From assembly GCF_900148495.1 (NCBI RefSeq), contig NZ_FTRU01000008.1, forward strand, positions 620,001-684,000: 64,000 nucleotides of DNA, in the 5' to 3' direction. Every line of letters begins with the position of its first letter. Position 1 is the stretch's first letter. Positions 8,219 through 14,761 of this stretch are shown one piece after another. The notes beneath the pieces are model-generated. The model worked only from the letters and a program-made list of their open reading frames with translations, was not told the DNA's origin and did no database searches. This stretch comes from Negativibacillus massiliensis. GTDB taxonomy: Bacteria; Bacillota; Clostridia; Oscillospirales; Ruminococcaceae. Position numbers and translations under genes: made by a program.

Positions 8219-9091
8219 TCATCGGGATAGCTCGTTTAAAACCATGCCGATATCTCTACTAATACAAATTGTCTGCTCTTGAATCTCTTTTGGACAATAT
8301 GAATCCAATAAGTTGATGCATGCGTAAACGGCTTTAGGGTTTTGATAGGTCATTTTTCGAAAAGGGTATTTGATAATACCGGGTGTATTGTTTCCAACTC
8401 CCAATTCCAGATACAAGATATGTTGTCCTTGATGTTTGTGAAGAAAGTTCTCATACTGTGCAGCTGCTGTATACCAGCCCTCATCCTCTACGAAGGTCAT
8501 ATCTGCCCGTAGATTCATGGACATAGGCGCACCGCAGATAGGACAGTGGGGCACCAATTCACTGGGAATTTTCATGTTTTTCTGTTCAGTGAACATCTTT
8601 TTGACAACAAATTCATTGTCATAGGTCTTTTGGTGACAGGGTTTGGAACACTGCCATAATCCATAGTCGCCCTGTGTATAGAAGAGCTGTTGTTTTTGAA
8701 ATCCGGCTTTTTGAAAACAATGGTCTACATTGGTGGTCAGGACAAAATAGTCTTTATCCTGTACCAGTTTCAAAAGGTCATTGTAAACGGGTTTTGGTGC
8801 GTCCAGATAGCGGTTGATGTAGATATATCGGCTCCAATATGCCCAATGTTCTTCTAACGTTTCAAAGGGATAAAATCCGCCGGAGTACATATCGTGAAAA
8901 CCATATTTCTGAATGAAATCTCCAAAATAATGTTCGAAACGTTCACCTGTGTAAGTCAATCCGGCAGAAGTGGAAAGCCCTGCACCAGCACCGATGACAA
9001 TGGCATCTGCAGTAAGCACTTCCTGTTTTAGGCGGGACAAATTATCGCAATAATTTTTGGTAGATCTCGTAGTCACTGTCTTTAAAAACAT
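8219..9091 (-). CDS. Class M sirtuin (SirTM-type protein ADP-ribosyltransferase)
   Basis: A 290-residue Sir2-fold protein of the macrodomain-linked M class. Seen: GAGAGLSTSAG (residues 34-44) for NAD binding, TTNVDH (119-124) with Asn121, and two zinc pairs (C148-x3-C152 and CPIC). The catalytic His of deacetylating sirtuins is replaced: the usual 'HG' is Gln140-Gly141 (YTQGDYGLWQC). In characterised SirTMs this Gln goes with mono-ADP-ribosylation rather than deacetylation. It sits directly after a macrodomain gene, the expected reversing enzyme. The GcvH-like and lipoate-ligase genes of the staphylococcal and streptococcal loci are absent. The start at 9091 overlaps the macrodomain gene by 50 bases; a TTG at 9040 is an alternative. 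Confidence 0.9.
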   Translation of the reverse strand: MFLKTVTTRSTKNYCDNLSRLKQEVLTADAIVIGAGAGLSTSAGLTYTGERFEHYFGDFIQKYGFHDMYSGGFYPFETLEEHWAYWSRYIYINRYLDAPKPVYNDLLKLVQDKDYFVLTTNVDHCFQKAGFQKQQLFYTQGDYGLWQCSKPCHQKTYDNEFVVKKMFTEQKNMKIPSELVPHCPICGAPMSMNLRADMTFVEDEGWYTAAAQYENFLHKHQGQHILYLELGVGNNTPGIIKYPFRKMTYQNPKAVYACINLLDSYCPKEIQEQTICISRDIGMVLNELSR

Positions 9092-9815
9092 TAAAAATCA
9101 CATCCATTTGTTTTGGATTTTGTGTTTGCCAGTTTTTGATTGTCTGTATAGCAATCTCCGCTGCCAATTGATTGGGAAAATGAAATTCCCCAGTGGAGAT
9201 ACAACAAAATGCTATATTTTGCAGACCATAAGACGCTGCCAGTTCCAGACAGGAACGATAGCAGTTTGCCAGCAATTCAGCGTCTTTCTTGGTGACGGCT
9301 CCATCAATAATAGGACCAACGGTATGCAGTACATAACGGCAGGGCAGATTATAGGCTTTTGTAATTTTTGCCTGACCTGTGGTTTCTTCTGCATTTTGTT
9401 TTGCCATGATATCAGCGCATTCTAAACGAAGCTGTACACCAGCAAAGGTGTGGATGGCGTTATCGATGCAGCCGTGACAGGGAACGAAGCAACCCAGCAT
9501 TTGGCTGTTTGCCGCATTGACAATTGCATCGGCGGCAAGGGTGGTAATATCGCCCTGCCATAGATATATCTTCGGTTGTAGCGGGGTCAGGTCTTCTATT
9601 TTTGTAACCCCTCTCTCAATAAGGCGCTCTTGCAGATATGCGTCCTGTATTTTCAAAAAATCCTGGCTGACCGGAACAGGGGGGCGGACATTGATTAAGC
9701 TGCGCAAAATCCGACGTTTTCCTGCAAGACTCAAAGGCAGAGCGATATTTTGATATTCTTTTCTTTCATTCAGCAGATAGCGAATCATAAACTCCGCCCG
9801 TTGCTCCTGTGTCAT
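9042..9815 (-). CDS. Macrodomain ADP-ribosyl hydrolase (SirTM-linked, zinc type)
   Basis: A 257-residue protein with an N-terminal helical extension (about 75 residues) and a macrodomain. Seen: LWQGDITTLAADAIVNAANS, the ADP-ribose-binding loop, then GCFVPCHGCIDNAIH, whose clustered Cys and His match the zinc-binding loop of macrodomains encoded beside SirTM, and CISTGEFHFP. Such enzymes remove ADP-ribose added by the neighbouring sirtuin. The start at 9815 is chosen because GGAGG (9823-9827) precedes it by 7 bases; a longer frame to 9857 would overlap the upstream gene. Only four bases separate it from the upstream flavin-barrel/ferredoxin gene, so the four genes form one transcription unit. 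Confidence 0.9.
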   Translation of the reverse strand: MTQEQRAEFMIRYLLNERKEYQNIALPLSLAGKRRILRSLINVRPPVPVSQDFLKIQDAYLQERLIERGVTKIEDLTPLQPKIYLWQGDITTLAADAIVNAANSQMLGCFVPCHGCIDNAIHTFAGVQLRLECADIMAKQNAEETTGQAKITKAYNLPCRYVLHTVGPIIDGAVTKKDAELLANCYRSCLELAASYGLQNIAFCCISTGEFHFPNQLAAEIAIQTIKNWQTQNPKQMDVIFNVFKDSDYEIYQKLLR

Positions 9816-9819
9816 ATGG

Positions 9820-10440
9820 TTACCTCCGTTCAATGGCCCTTGCAGGGCAAATTTCAAAGCAATTTCCGCAGTGCAGACAGTGCTCCTGTTTTATTACAAC
9901 AGGCTTTTGTGTAATATCAATACACTTTTGGGGACATTTTGAATAGCATAATTTGCAGCCGATGCATTTCTCTGTTACAAAGTAACCATTTTCCGCTGGC
10001 TGAGCTATGCCAAAAGAAAAGCTGTTTCGTTCGATGGGAAGTTTGGTAAGATCAAACCATTCACCAATGCCCTCATATATTTTGAAAACGGTGAGAACAC
10101 TACGGGAGCATACATCCGGATAAATCTTTTCCATGTATGGATTTTTACGGAACAGTTCAGGTATTTTGTCTGGCCCAATTTCTTTTACTTTGCCTTGTAC
10201 TGATACCGCTACACAGGAAAGGGTATCTTCTCCCTTCATGGCGGTAAAAGCGATATTTTCATTGTTTTTTAGCCGCCTATAAAAGTTTTTGCCCGTTGCG
10301 GTTAGAAAGTAAAGGCCGCTTTCATCATAATCCATGATGTCGATGGCACAGGTAACAGGATGACCATTCTTATCAACAGTAGCAAATACAGTGGAATGAA
10401 TTTCCTCTACAATATATTTTAGATAATTTTTTGTTTGCAT
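9820..10440 (-). CDS. FMN split-barrel (PPOX) protein fused to 2x[4Fe-4S] ferredoxin
   Basis: A 206-residue fusion. Residues 1-140 form a pyridoxamine-phosphate-oxidase-like flavin-binding barrel (start KYIVEEIHSTVFATVDKNG). Residues about 150-206 carry two ferredoxin motifs, CIGCKLCYSKCP and CLHCGNCFEICP, each C-x2-C-x2-C-x3-C-P. This suggests electron transfer between ferredoxin-type clusters and FMN in the cytoplasm; the substrate is unknown. It lies 9 bases after ribU, and its 3' end contains the ribosome site of the macrodomain gene. Its place behind an FMN riboswitch and a riboflavin importer fits a flavoprotein. Confidence 0.9.
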   Translation of the reverse strand: MQTKNYLKYIVEEIHSTVFATVDKNGHPVTCAIDIMDYDESGLYFLTATGKNFYRRLKNNENIAFTAMKGEDTLSCVAVSVQGKVKEIGPDKIPELFRKNPYMEKIYPDVCSRSVLTVFKIYEGIGEWFDLTKLPIERNSFSFGIAQPAENGYFVTEKCIGCKLCYSKCPQKCIDITQKPVVIKQEHCLHCGNCFEICPARAIERR

Positions 10441-10449
10441 GGTAACCTC

Positions 10450-11067
10450 CTATTGTTGTGAACCTTTTAAGAAGGGGGAGAGGTGTGTGTAAAACAGCAT
10501 TGTGAAAGCACTGATACCGATTCCCTTCAGCAAGTTGAATGGGAACGCATTAAAAATAACGACATCAAATTTTGTCTTGATAAAAGGCATAAACTCATGA
10601 AAAGAAGCAATCAGCTGTTCGAGCGGCATAAATGTTTCAAACAGAGGCAGCAAGATAAAGTAATTAACTGCTGCGGCTACAATTCCCATGATGACGCTGG
10701 CAATCAGACAGGCGATTATCGCGGTTTTCTTTGTTTTGTGAAATTTATAGATAAGTCCGGCTACCGAAACAAAGCTGCCTCCCATGATAAAGTTAGCAAG
10801 TTCGCCGGTACCACCCGTAGAAGTAGCTGGTAGCTGCAGAACATTCTTAACAAATTCAATTAGAATTCCTGTTTCAGGACCGTATGCAAAGGCACCGATC
10901 AATGCGGGCAAGTCCGATAAATCCATTCGTGCAAACGATGGAGATAAGGGAACAGGAAACTCAAAAAAAGCAAGGATAAAGGAAATGGCAGAAAGTACAG
11001 CCGTCATCGTGAGAATACGTACTTTCTGATCGGATGTTTTCTTTTGTAGGATAATATTTTTTTCCAT
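10450..11067 (-). CDS. ribU: ECF transporter substrate-binding component for riboflavin
   Basis: A 205-residue integral membrane S-component (RibU family) of an energy-coupling-factor importer; the shared ATPases and EcfT are not in this window. About six hydrophobic segments are visible. After the first comes the family-typical stretch FPVPLSPSFARMDLSDLPAL and then FVKNVLQLPATSTGGTGE, both characteristic of RibU. An FMN riboswitch lies directly upstream (11144-11259), independently supporting riboflavin or FMN as substrate. The ATG at 11067 follows AGGAGA. It is first of a four-gene unit with the flavin-barrel/ferredoxin, macrodomain and sirtuin genes. Confidence 0.95.
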   Translation of the reverse strand: MEKNIILQKKTSDQKVRILTMTAVLSAISFILAFFEFPVPLSPSFARMDLSDLPALIGAFAYGPETGILIEFVKNVLQLPATSTGGTGELANFIMGGSFVSVAGLIYKFHKTKKTAIIACLIASVIMGIVAAAVNYFILLPLFETFMPLEQLIASFHEFMPFIKTKFDVVIFNAFPFNLLKGIGISAFTMLFYTHLSPFLKGSQQ

Positions 11068-11143
11068 GATTCTCCTGTTAAGATATGATTTGGATTAAGA
11101 ACAAATCCTGCGAGGTTTGGCACATGCGGAGGATATTCTTATC

Positions 11144-11259
11144 ATATCTTCTCTCATCCGGACTTTTACCGTCGGTAACGGGATTACACCGTTTCGGCTG
11201 CTCTTGCAGTTCGCAGACTGTCACTGCCGGTCAGGGATTCCACCTTGCCCCGAAGATAT
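11144..11259 (-). ncRNA. FMN riboswitch (RFN element)
   Basis: On the minus strand the conserved blocks appear in order: CTTCGGGGCAAGGTGGAA, CCCTGACCGGC, GACAGTCTGCGA, then a variable arm, GCCGAAACGGTGTAATCCCG, TACCGACGG and AAAGTCCGGATGAGAGAAG. P1 is formed by ATATCTTC (11252-11259) and GAAGATAT (11144-11151). It sits 77 bases before ribU. Downstream, AAGATATGAT (11141-11150) can instead pair with ATCATATCTT (11080-11089) next to the ribU ribosome site, suggesting translational control. No poly-T terminator is seen. Confidence 0.96.
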
Positions 11260-11273
11260 TTGGGAAGTTTTGT

Positions 11274-11675
11274 TTACAGATCGTATTCCTCAGGCGGATT
11301 ACCGGAGAAGTCGGCGATTACCGCGTGAGCGTCCTTCAAATAAAAGACCTCAAAAATTGGGTTAGTAGCTTCGCCGTACTGTCCTTTAACAATGGGGTTC
11401 TGGATGCACATTTCCTTAGCAGACATGTTGTTTTCAAAAACAGCTTCTCCGTTCAGGCGAATCCAAGCATACGCCGGGCTGGAAACACAGACTTCTACAG
11501 AAGGATTAGCCTGCATATCTTTGTAGACATCTTTCTGGTTATTGGTGCAGAACCATAGTTTGCCATCCAGTTCACCGGCAAACATGAATGGGCGGCATTT
11601 AGCCTTTCCATCACGACCAACAGTAGCAAGGTATTGTACGGGATTTTCCTGCAAAAATTTTACAACTTTGTTCAT
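11274..11675 (-). CDS. Pyridoxamine 5'-phosphate oxidase family (FMN split-barrel) protein
   Basis: A small FMN-binding split-barrel protein of 133 residues (134 if the adjacent ATG at 11678 is used). The N-terminal pattern FLQENPVQYLATVGRDGKAKCRPF followed by GKLWFCTNNQKDVYKDMQANP is typical of this family, which binds FMN or a deazaflavin. AGGAGG (11683-11688) favours the second ATG. It is transcribed divergently from an HxlR regulator with which it shares an overlapping promoter region. Its stop lies only 15 bases before the FMN riboswitch, so read-through into the riboswitch operon is likely. Physiological substrate unknown. Confidence 0.9.
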   Translation of the reverse strand: MNKVVKFLQENPVQYLATVGRDGKAKCRPFMFAGELDGKLWFCTNNQKDVYKDMQANPSVEVCVSSPAYAWIRLNGEAVFENNMSAKEMCIQNPIVKGQYGEATNPIFEVFYLKDAHAVIADFSGNPPEEYDL

Positions 11676-11710
11676 CATTATAACCTCCTGATAAGTATGG
11701 GTTTTTAGTC

Positions 11711-11739
11711 TTGCAATTTTTATCTTGCAAGATTATAAT
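11711..11739 (+). promoter_or_regulatory. Overlapping divergent promoters with palindromic operator
   Basis: Plus strand: TTGCAA (11711-11716), 17 bases, TATAAT (11734-11739), for the HxlR gene. Minus strand: TATAAT at 11732-11737 for the split-barrel gene, with a weaker TTACAA upstream. Between them lies the perfect palindrome TCTTGCAAGA (11723-11732) with a partial copy TCTTGCAATT beginning at 11708, placed to let one repressor block both promoters. Confidence 0.75.
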
Positions 11740-11821
11740 AAAACCATAAAGAACTTTTGTAAAGTAAGCACTTTATTGTGCTGTAGGTACCAAAAAGATA
11801 CTATTGGAGGAGGGAAAACAT

Positions 11822-12151
11822 ATGGAGAAAGAAAAAGGGTTACCGGAATGTCCAGTAGAAACAACCTTAATGTTGATCAGCAATAAATGGAAAGTCTTGA
11901 TTCTGCGTGATCTGATGCCTGGGACAAAACGCTTTGGTGAATTAAAAAAGTCTGTTGGCAATGTATCGCAAAAAGTCCTGACAGCACAGCTGCGAGACAT
12001 GGAAGACAGTGGACTGGTAAATCGAAAAGTGTATGCAGAAGTGCCGCCACGAGTCGAGTATAGTTTGACAGAACTTGGAAAAAGCCTTAAACCTATTTTA
12101 GATGCCATGTGGACATGGGGAGAAAATTATAAGACTCACAATAATGAATAA
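11822..12151 (+). CDS. HxlR family winged-helix transcriptional regulator
   Basis: A 109-residue HxlR-type regulator. Seen: conserved CPVETTLMLISNKWKVLILRDL with the family cysteine, then RFGELKKSVGNVSQKVLTAQLRDME (recognition helix) and a beta wing with VPPRVEYSLTELGKSL. HxlR proteins sense redox or electrophile stress, often through the N-terminal cysteine, and usually control the divergent flavoprotein or reductase gene. ATG 11822 is chosen because GGAGGAGGG (11806-11814) is the ribosome site; a TTG at 11804 lies inside it. The palindrome in the shared promoter is its probable operator, implying autoregulation. Confidence 0.93.
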   Translation: MEKEKGLPECPVETTLMLISNKWKVLILRDLMPGTKRFGELKKSVGNVSQKVLTAQLRDMEDSGLVNRKVYAEVPPRVEYSLTELGKSLKPILDAMWTWGENYKTHNNE

Positions 12152-12153
12152 AG

Positions 12154-12205
12154 AAATGCCACTAAACCATTCATGATGAATCATTTAGTGGCATTTTTTG
12201 TTTTA
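12154..12205 (+). terminator. Terminator of the HxlR gene
   Basis: 13-bp perfect stem AAATGCCACTAAA with its complement at 12184-12196, long A/T-rich loop and a T-rich tail. Confidence 0.85.
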
Positions 12206-12694
12206 TCGCTATTGATAAAAAATACTTTTCCCATCTTGCACTGCATTGAGTAGGTATATTGCGAAATGATATAAATCTATGAGCAATCTTGCATGGTTCA
12301 TAGATTTATATGTGTTTTGCAAAACGGGATTACTGTTATCTTCTGTCTGCCAGTGTTTTGAATGAGAAGTTTGTTTTAGAAAATAATATCAGGAACTGGA
12401 AAGATTTTTAAAGAATGCTGACTGAGATATGGTAAGTAAATCAAAGACTCGGTTTTAAAGACAGTCAAAGAATATGTTAAAGAGAATATAACTTGAAATA
12501 TTTTAATCATTTGCCTATAATTTTATTGTAATAAGACTTCTTGAAACAAGAATTTAAAAAGTTTTGTGGGCAGAGTTAATTGAAAAACCAGAAAATTTGA
12601 ATTTGCAGAGACAATCTTAAAAAGCTAAAAAATGTCAATATGAGTAAGTGTAATAAAAAGTATCAAATAAGGAAATCCCCGGAAGAAAGGAATT
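12206..12694. other. AT-rich intergenic region with perfect inverted repeat
   Basis: No gene is supported in this 489-base stretch. It holds a 14-bp perfect inverted repeat, ATATAAATCTATGA (12269-12282) with TCATAGATTTATAT (12298-12311), lacking a T-run. A consensus promoter lies at 12493-12521 for the LysR gene. Confidence 0.6.
12493..12521 (+). promoter_or_regulatory. Sigma-A-type promoter upstream of the LysR gene
   Basis: TTGAAA (12493-12498), 17-base spacer, TATAAT (12516-12521). A leader of about 175 bases would precede the coding region. Confidence 0.65.
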
Positions 12695-12703
12695 GTGAGG
12701 CGA

Positions 12704-13597
12704 ATGTATAATCCGCAGCTAGATACATTTATCTGTGTGGTAGAGGCTGGCAGCTTTAATAAAGCAGCAGAAAAACTATACATTTCTCCACCAGCAGTCA
12801 TTAAACAAATCAATTTGCTTGAAGAAAGTTTGGACTTGCAGCTTTTTGTTCGGACACATCGTGGGCTGCAACTTACAGAAGCGGGAAGGTCTCTTTATCA
12901 GGATGCAAAATATATCATACAGTATTGTAAAGATTCGGTTACACGGGCAAAGAATGCAATGCAAGAAACGAAGAATGTAATTCGTATCGGTACTTCTCCT
13001 ATGACACCAGCCCAAGTATTGGTAGACCTTTGGCCAAAGCTGCAAGAATATTGTCCCGGAATAAAATTTAAGCTGGTTCCATTTGATAATACTCCAGAAA
13101 ATGCCAGAGAAATTCTAGCAAATCTGGGGCAAAACATTGATGTGATTGCCGGAATTTTTGATGAAACAATGCTTCAATTACGTCAGTGTAATGGACTTGA
13201 GATTTCCCGTGAACCTATTTGCTGTGCAGTGTCTGTTCATCATCGGCTGGCACAAAAAGACCGGCTGACGGTACAGGATCTGTATGGAGAAAAGATGATG
13301 TTGATGCGCCGTGGATGGAGTCATTACGTCGATCTTCTTCGGGATGATTTATGGAAAAATCATCCTCAAATACAAATTGTGGATTTTGATTTTTACAATG
13401 TTAATGCATTTAATCAATGTGAGAACAACAACTATGTCCTTATGGCTGTGAATAACTGGAGCTATGTTCACCCTCTGCTAAAGATTTTGCCATTGGATTG
13501 GAACTATATGATTCCTTTTGGCTTATTACACTCTCCAACACCATCTCCAGTTGTCAAACAATTTCTGAAAGCAGTAAAAAAAGCAACCCAAAAGTGA
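12704..13597 (+). CDS. LysR family transcriptional regulator
   Basis: A 297-residue LysR-type regulator. The N-terminal winged helix is clear: LDTFICVVEAGSFNKAAEKLYISPPAVIKQINLLEESLDLQLFVRTHRG, followed by LTEAGRSLY. A periplasmic-binding-protein-like effector domain begins near residue 90. The ATG at 12704 matches the usual family N-terminus (MYNPQLDTF); a GTG at 12695 is better spaced from AAAGG and is an alternative. It is transcribed in the same direction as the redox island that follows, ends in a terminator, and is its likely activator. The effector is unknown. Confidence 0.93.
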   Translation: MYNPQLDTFICVVEAGSFNKAAEKLYISPPAVIKQINLLEESLDLQLFVRTHRGLQLTEAGRSLYQDAKYIIQYCKDSVTRAKNAMQETKNVIRIGTSPMTPAQVLVDLWPKLQEYCPGIKFKLVPFDNTPENAREILANLGQNIDVIAGIFDETMLQLRQCNGLEISREPICCAVSVHHRLAQKDRLTVQDLYGEKMMLMRRGWSHYVDLLRDDLWKNHPQIQIVDFDFYNVNAFNQCENNNYVLMAVNNWSYVHPLLKILPLDWNYMIPFGLLHSPTPSPVVKQFLKAVKKATQK

Positions 13598-13636
13598 TAA
13601 TCCAGTATGAACCTTCAAGTAAATAGTGCATAACGA

Positions 13637-13669
13637 ATCGAGACTTCTGCAGAAGTCTCGATTTTTTTA
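13637..13669 (+). terminator. Terminator of the LysR gene
   Basis: 13-bp perfect stem ATCGAGACTTCTG/CAGAAGTCTCGAT followed by seven T. Confidence 0.88.
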
Positions 13670-13701
13670 TAATTAAATCAGACAGAAAGGATGGTGAGTC
13701 A

Positions 13702-14724
13702 ATGAAAGCGCGGAAGTTATCAGTCATTTGTATCTTTATGTTGTTGTTTATGATTGGATATAGTGGACTGACGAAATTAATATTTGAGATTGATACAGTG
13801 CAAAATAGTAGTTTTGGCTTGAAGAAAACGGATTCTGCGCTTGCAGAGGATATGATACAGCACTTTAACGACACTACTTTGATTTATACCGTAATGAATG
13901 ACCCTGTTTTTGGAAAATATGGACGTTTCTTGTTTCCAATGGAAGAGTGGTATATGAGAGGTGAAACTTTAGGTGATTTGCAGCTTACCTGGTATAACAA
14001 TATCGATTCAGACAAAACGGTTGAAGTCGTCAATACATTATGGAATCGGGCAAGTGCCGGACAAACCGTTTTCTATGATATTTATACAGAGGAAGAAAAA
14101 GCCAGGGACCCGGATAAAGAGGATACTGGATTGTTTTTCTTCAAAGGAAATCTAGGAGAAAAATTTGCGTTGTGCAATGCAGGGGGTGGATTTGCCTATG
14201 TGGGTGCCATGCAGGACAGTTTTCCTCATGCGTTGGAACTTTCCAAACGAGGATATAATGCTTTTGCTCTGATTTACCGTCCTGGGGCACAAACTGGCTG
14301 TGAAGATCTGGCACGGGCAATCAGCTTTATCTTTGAGCATAAAGAGGAGCTGGAAATTGATGTACAAGGTTATTCCCTTTGGGGAGGTTCGGCTGGAGCT
14401 CGCATGGCAGCGTGGTTGGGCTCATATGGACCGGTAGCATTTGGAGGAGAAGATCTTCCACGGCCGAGTGCGGTGATTATGCAGTACACCGGACACAATG
14501 AATATACAAAAAATGATCCCCCGACCTTTGCTTGTGTGGGAGAACGGGATGGCATCGCAAATTGGCGTACAATGGAGCGTCGTCTGGATGCTATGAGTAA
14601 TCTTGGCATCCCAACGGAGTTTCATCATTATCCTGGACTGTCACACGGCTTTGGGCTGGGAAGTGGCACGGTGGCAGAAGGATGGCTTGACGAAGCTGTT
14701 TCTTTTTGGGAAGCTCAGATATAG
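13702..14724 (+). CDS. Exported or membrane-anchored alpha/beta hydrolase
   Basis: A 340-residue alpha/beta-hydrolase with a hydrophobic N-terminal segment (residues 6-24, no lipobox) that should anchor or export it. The nucleophile elbow is GGSAG (about residue 230), in the context WGGSAGARMAAWLGSYG; a C-terminal LSHGFGLG supplies the catalytic His. This matches the acetyl-esterase or BD-FAE-like group. It is the first gene after the LysR terminator and leads a series of same-strand oxidoreductases. The ribosome site AAAGGATGG is 10 or more bases from the ATG. The natural ester substrate is not apparent. Confidence 0.85.
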   Translation: MKARKLSVICIFMLLFMIGYSGLTKLIFEIDTVQNSSFGLKKTDSALAEDMIQHFNDTTLIYTVMNDPVFGKYGRFLFPMEEWYMRGETLGDLQLTWYNNIDSDKTVEVVNTLWNRASAGQTVFYDIYTEEEKARDPDKEDTGLFFFKGNLGEKFALCNAGGGFAYVGAMQDSFPHALELSKRGYNAFALIYRPGAQTGCEDLARAISFIFEHKEELEIDVQGYSLWGGSAGARMAAWLGSYGPVAFGGEDLPRPSAVIMQYTGHNEYTKNDPPTFACVGERDGIANWRTMERRLDAMSNLGIPTEFHHYPGLSHGFGLGSGTVAEGWLDEAVSFWEAQI

Positions 14725-14761
14725 ATGATCATTTATGAAATTCAAGGAAGGAAGTACAGAT

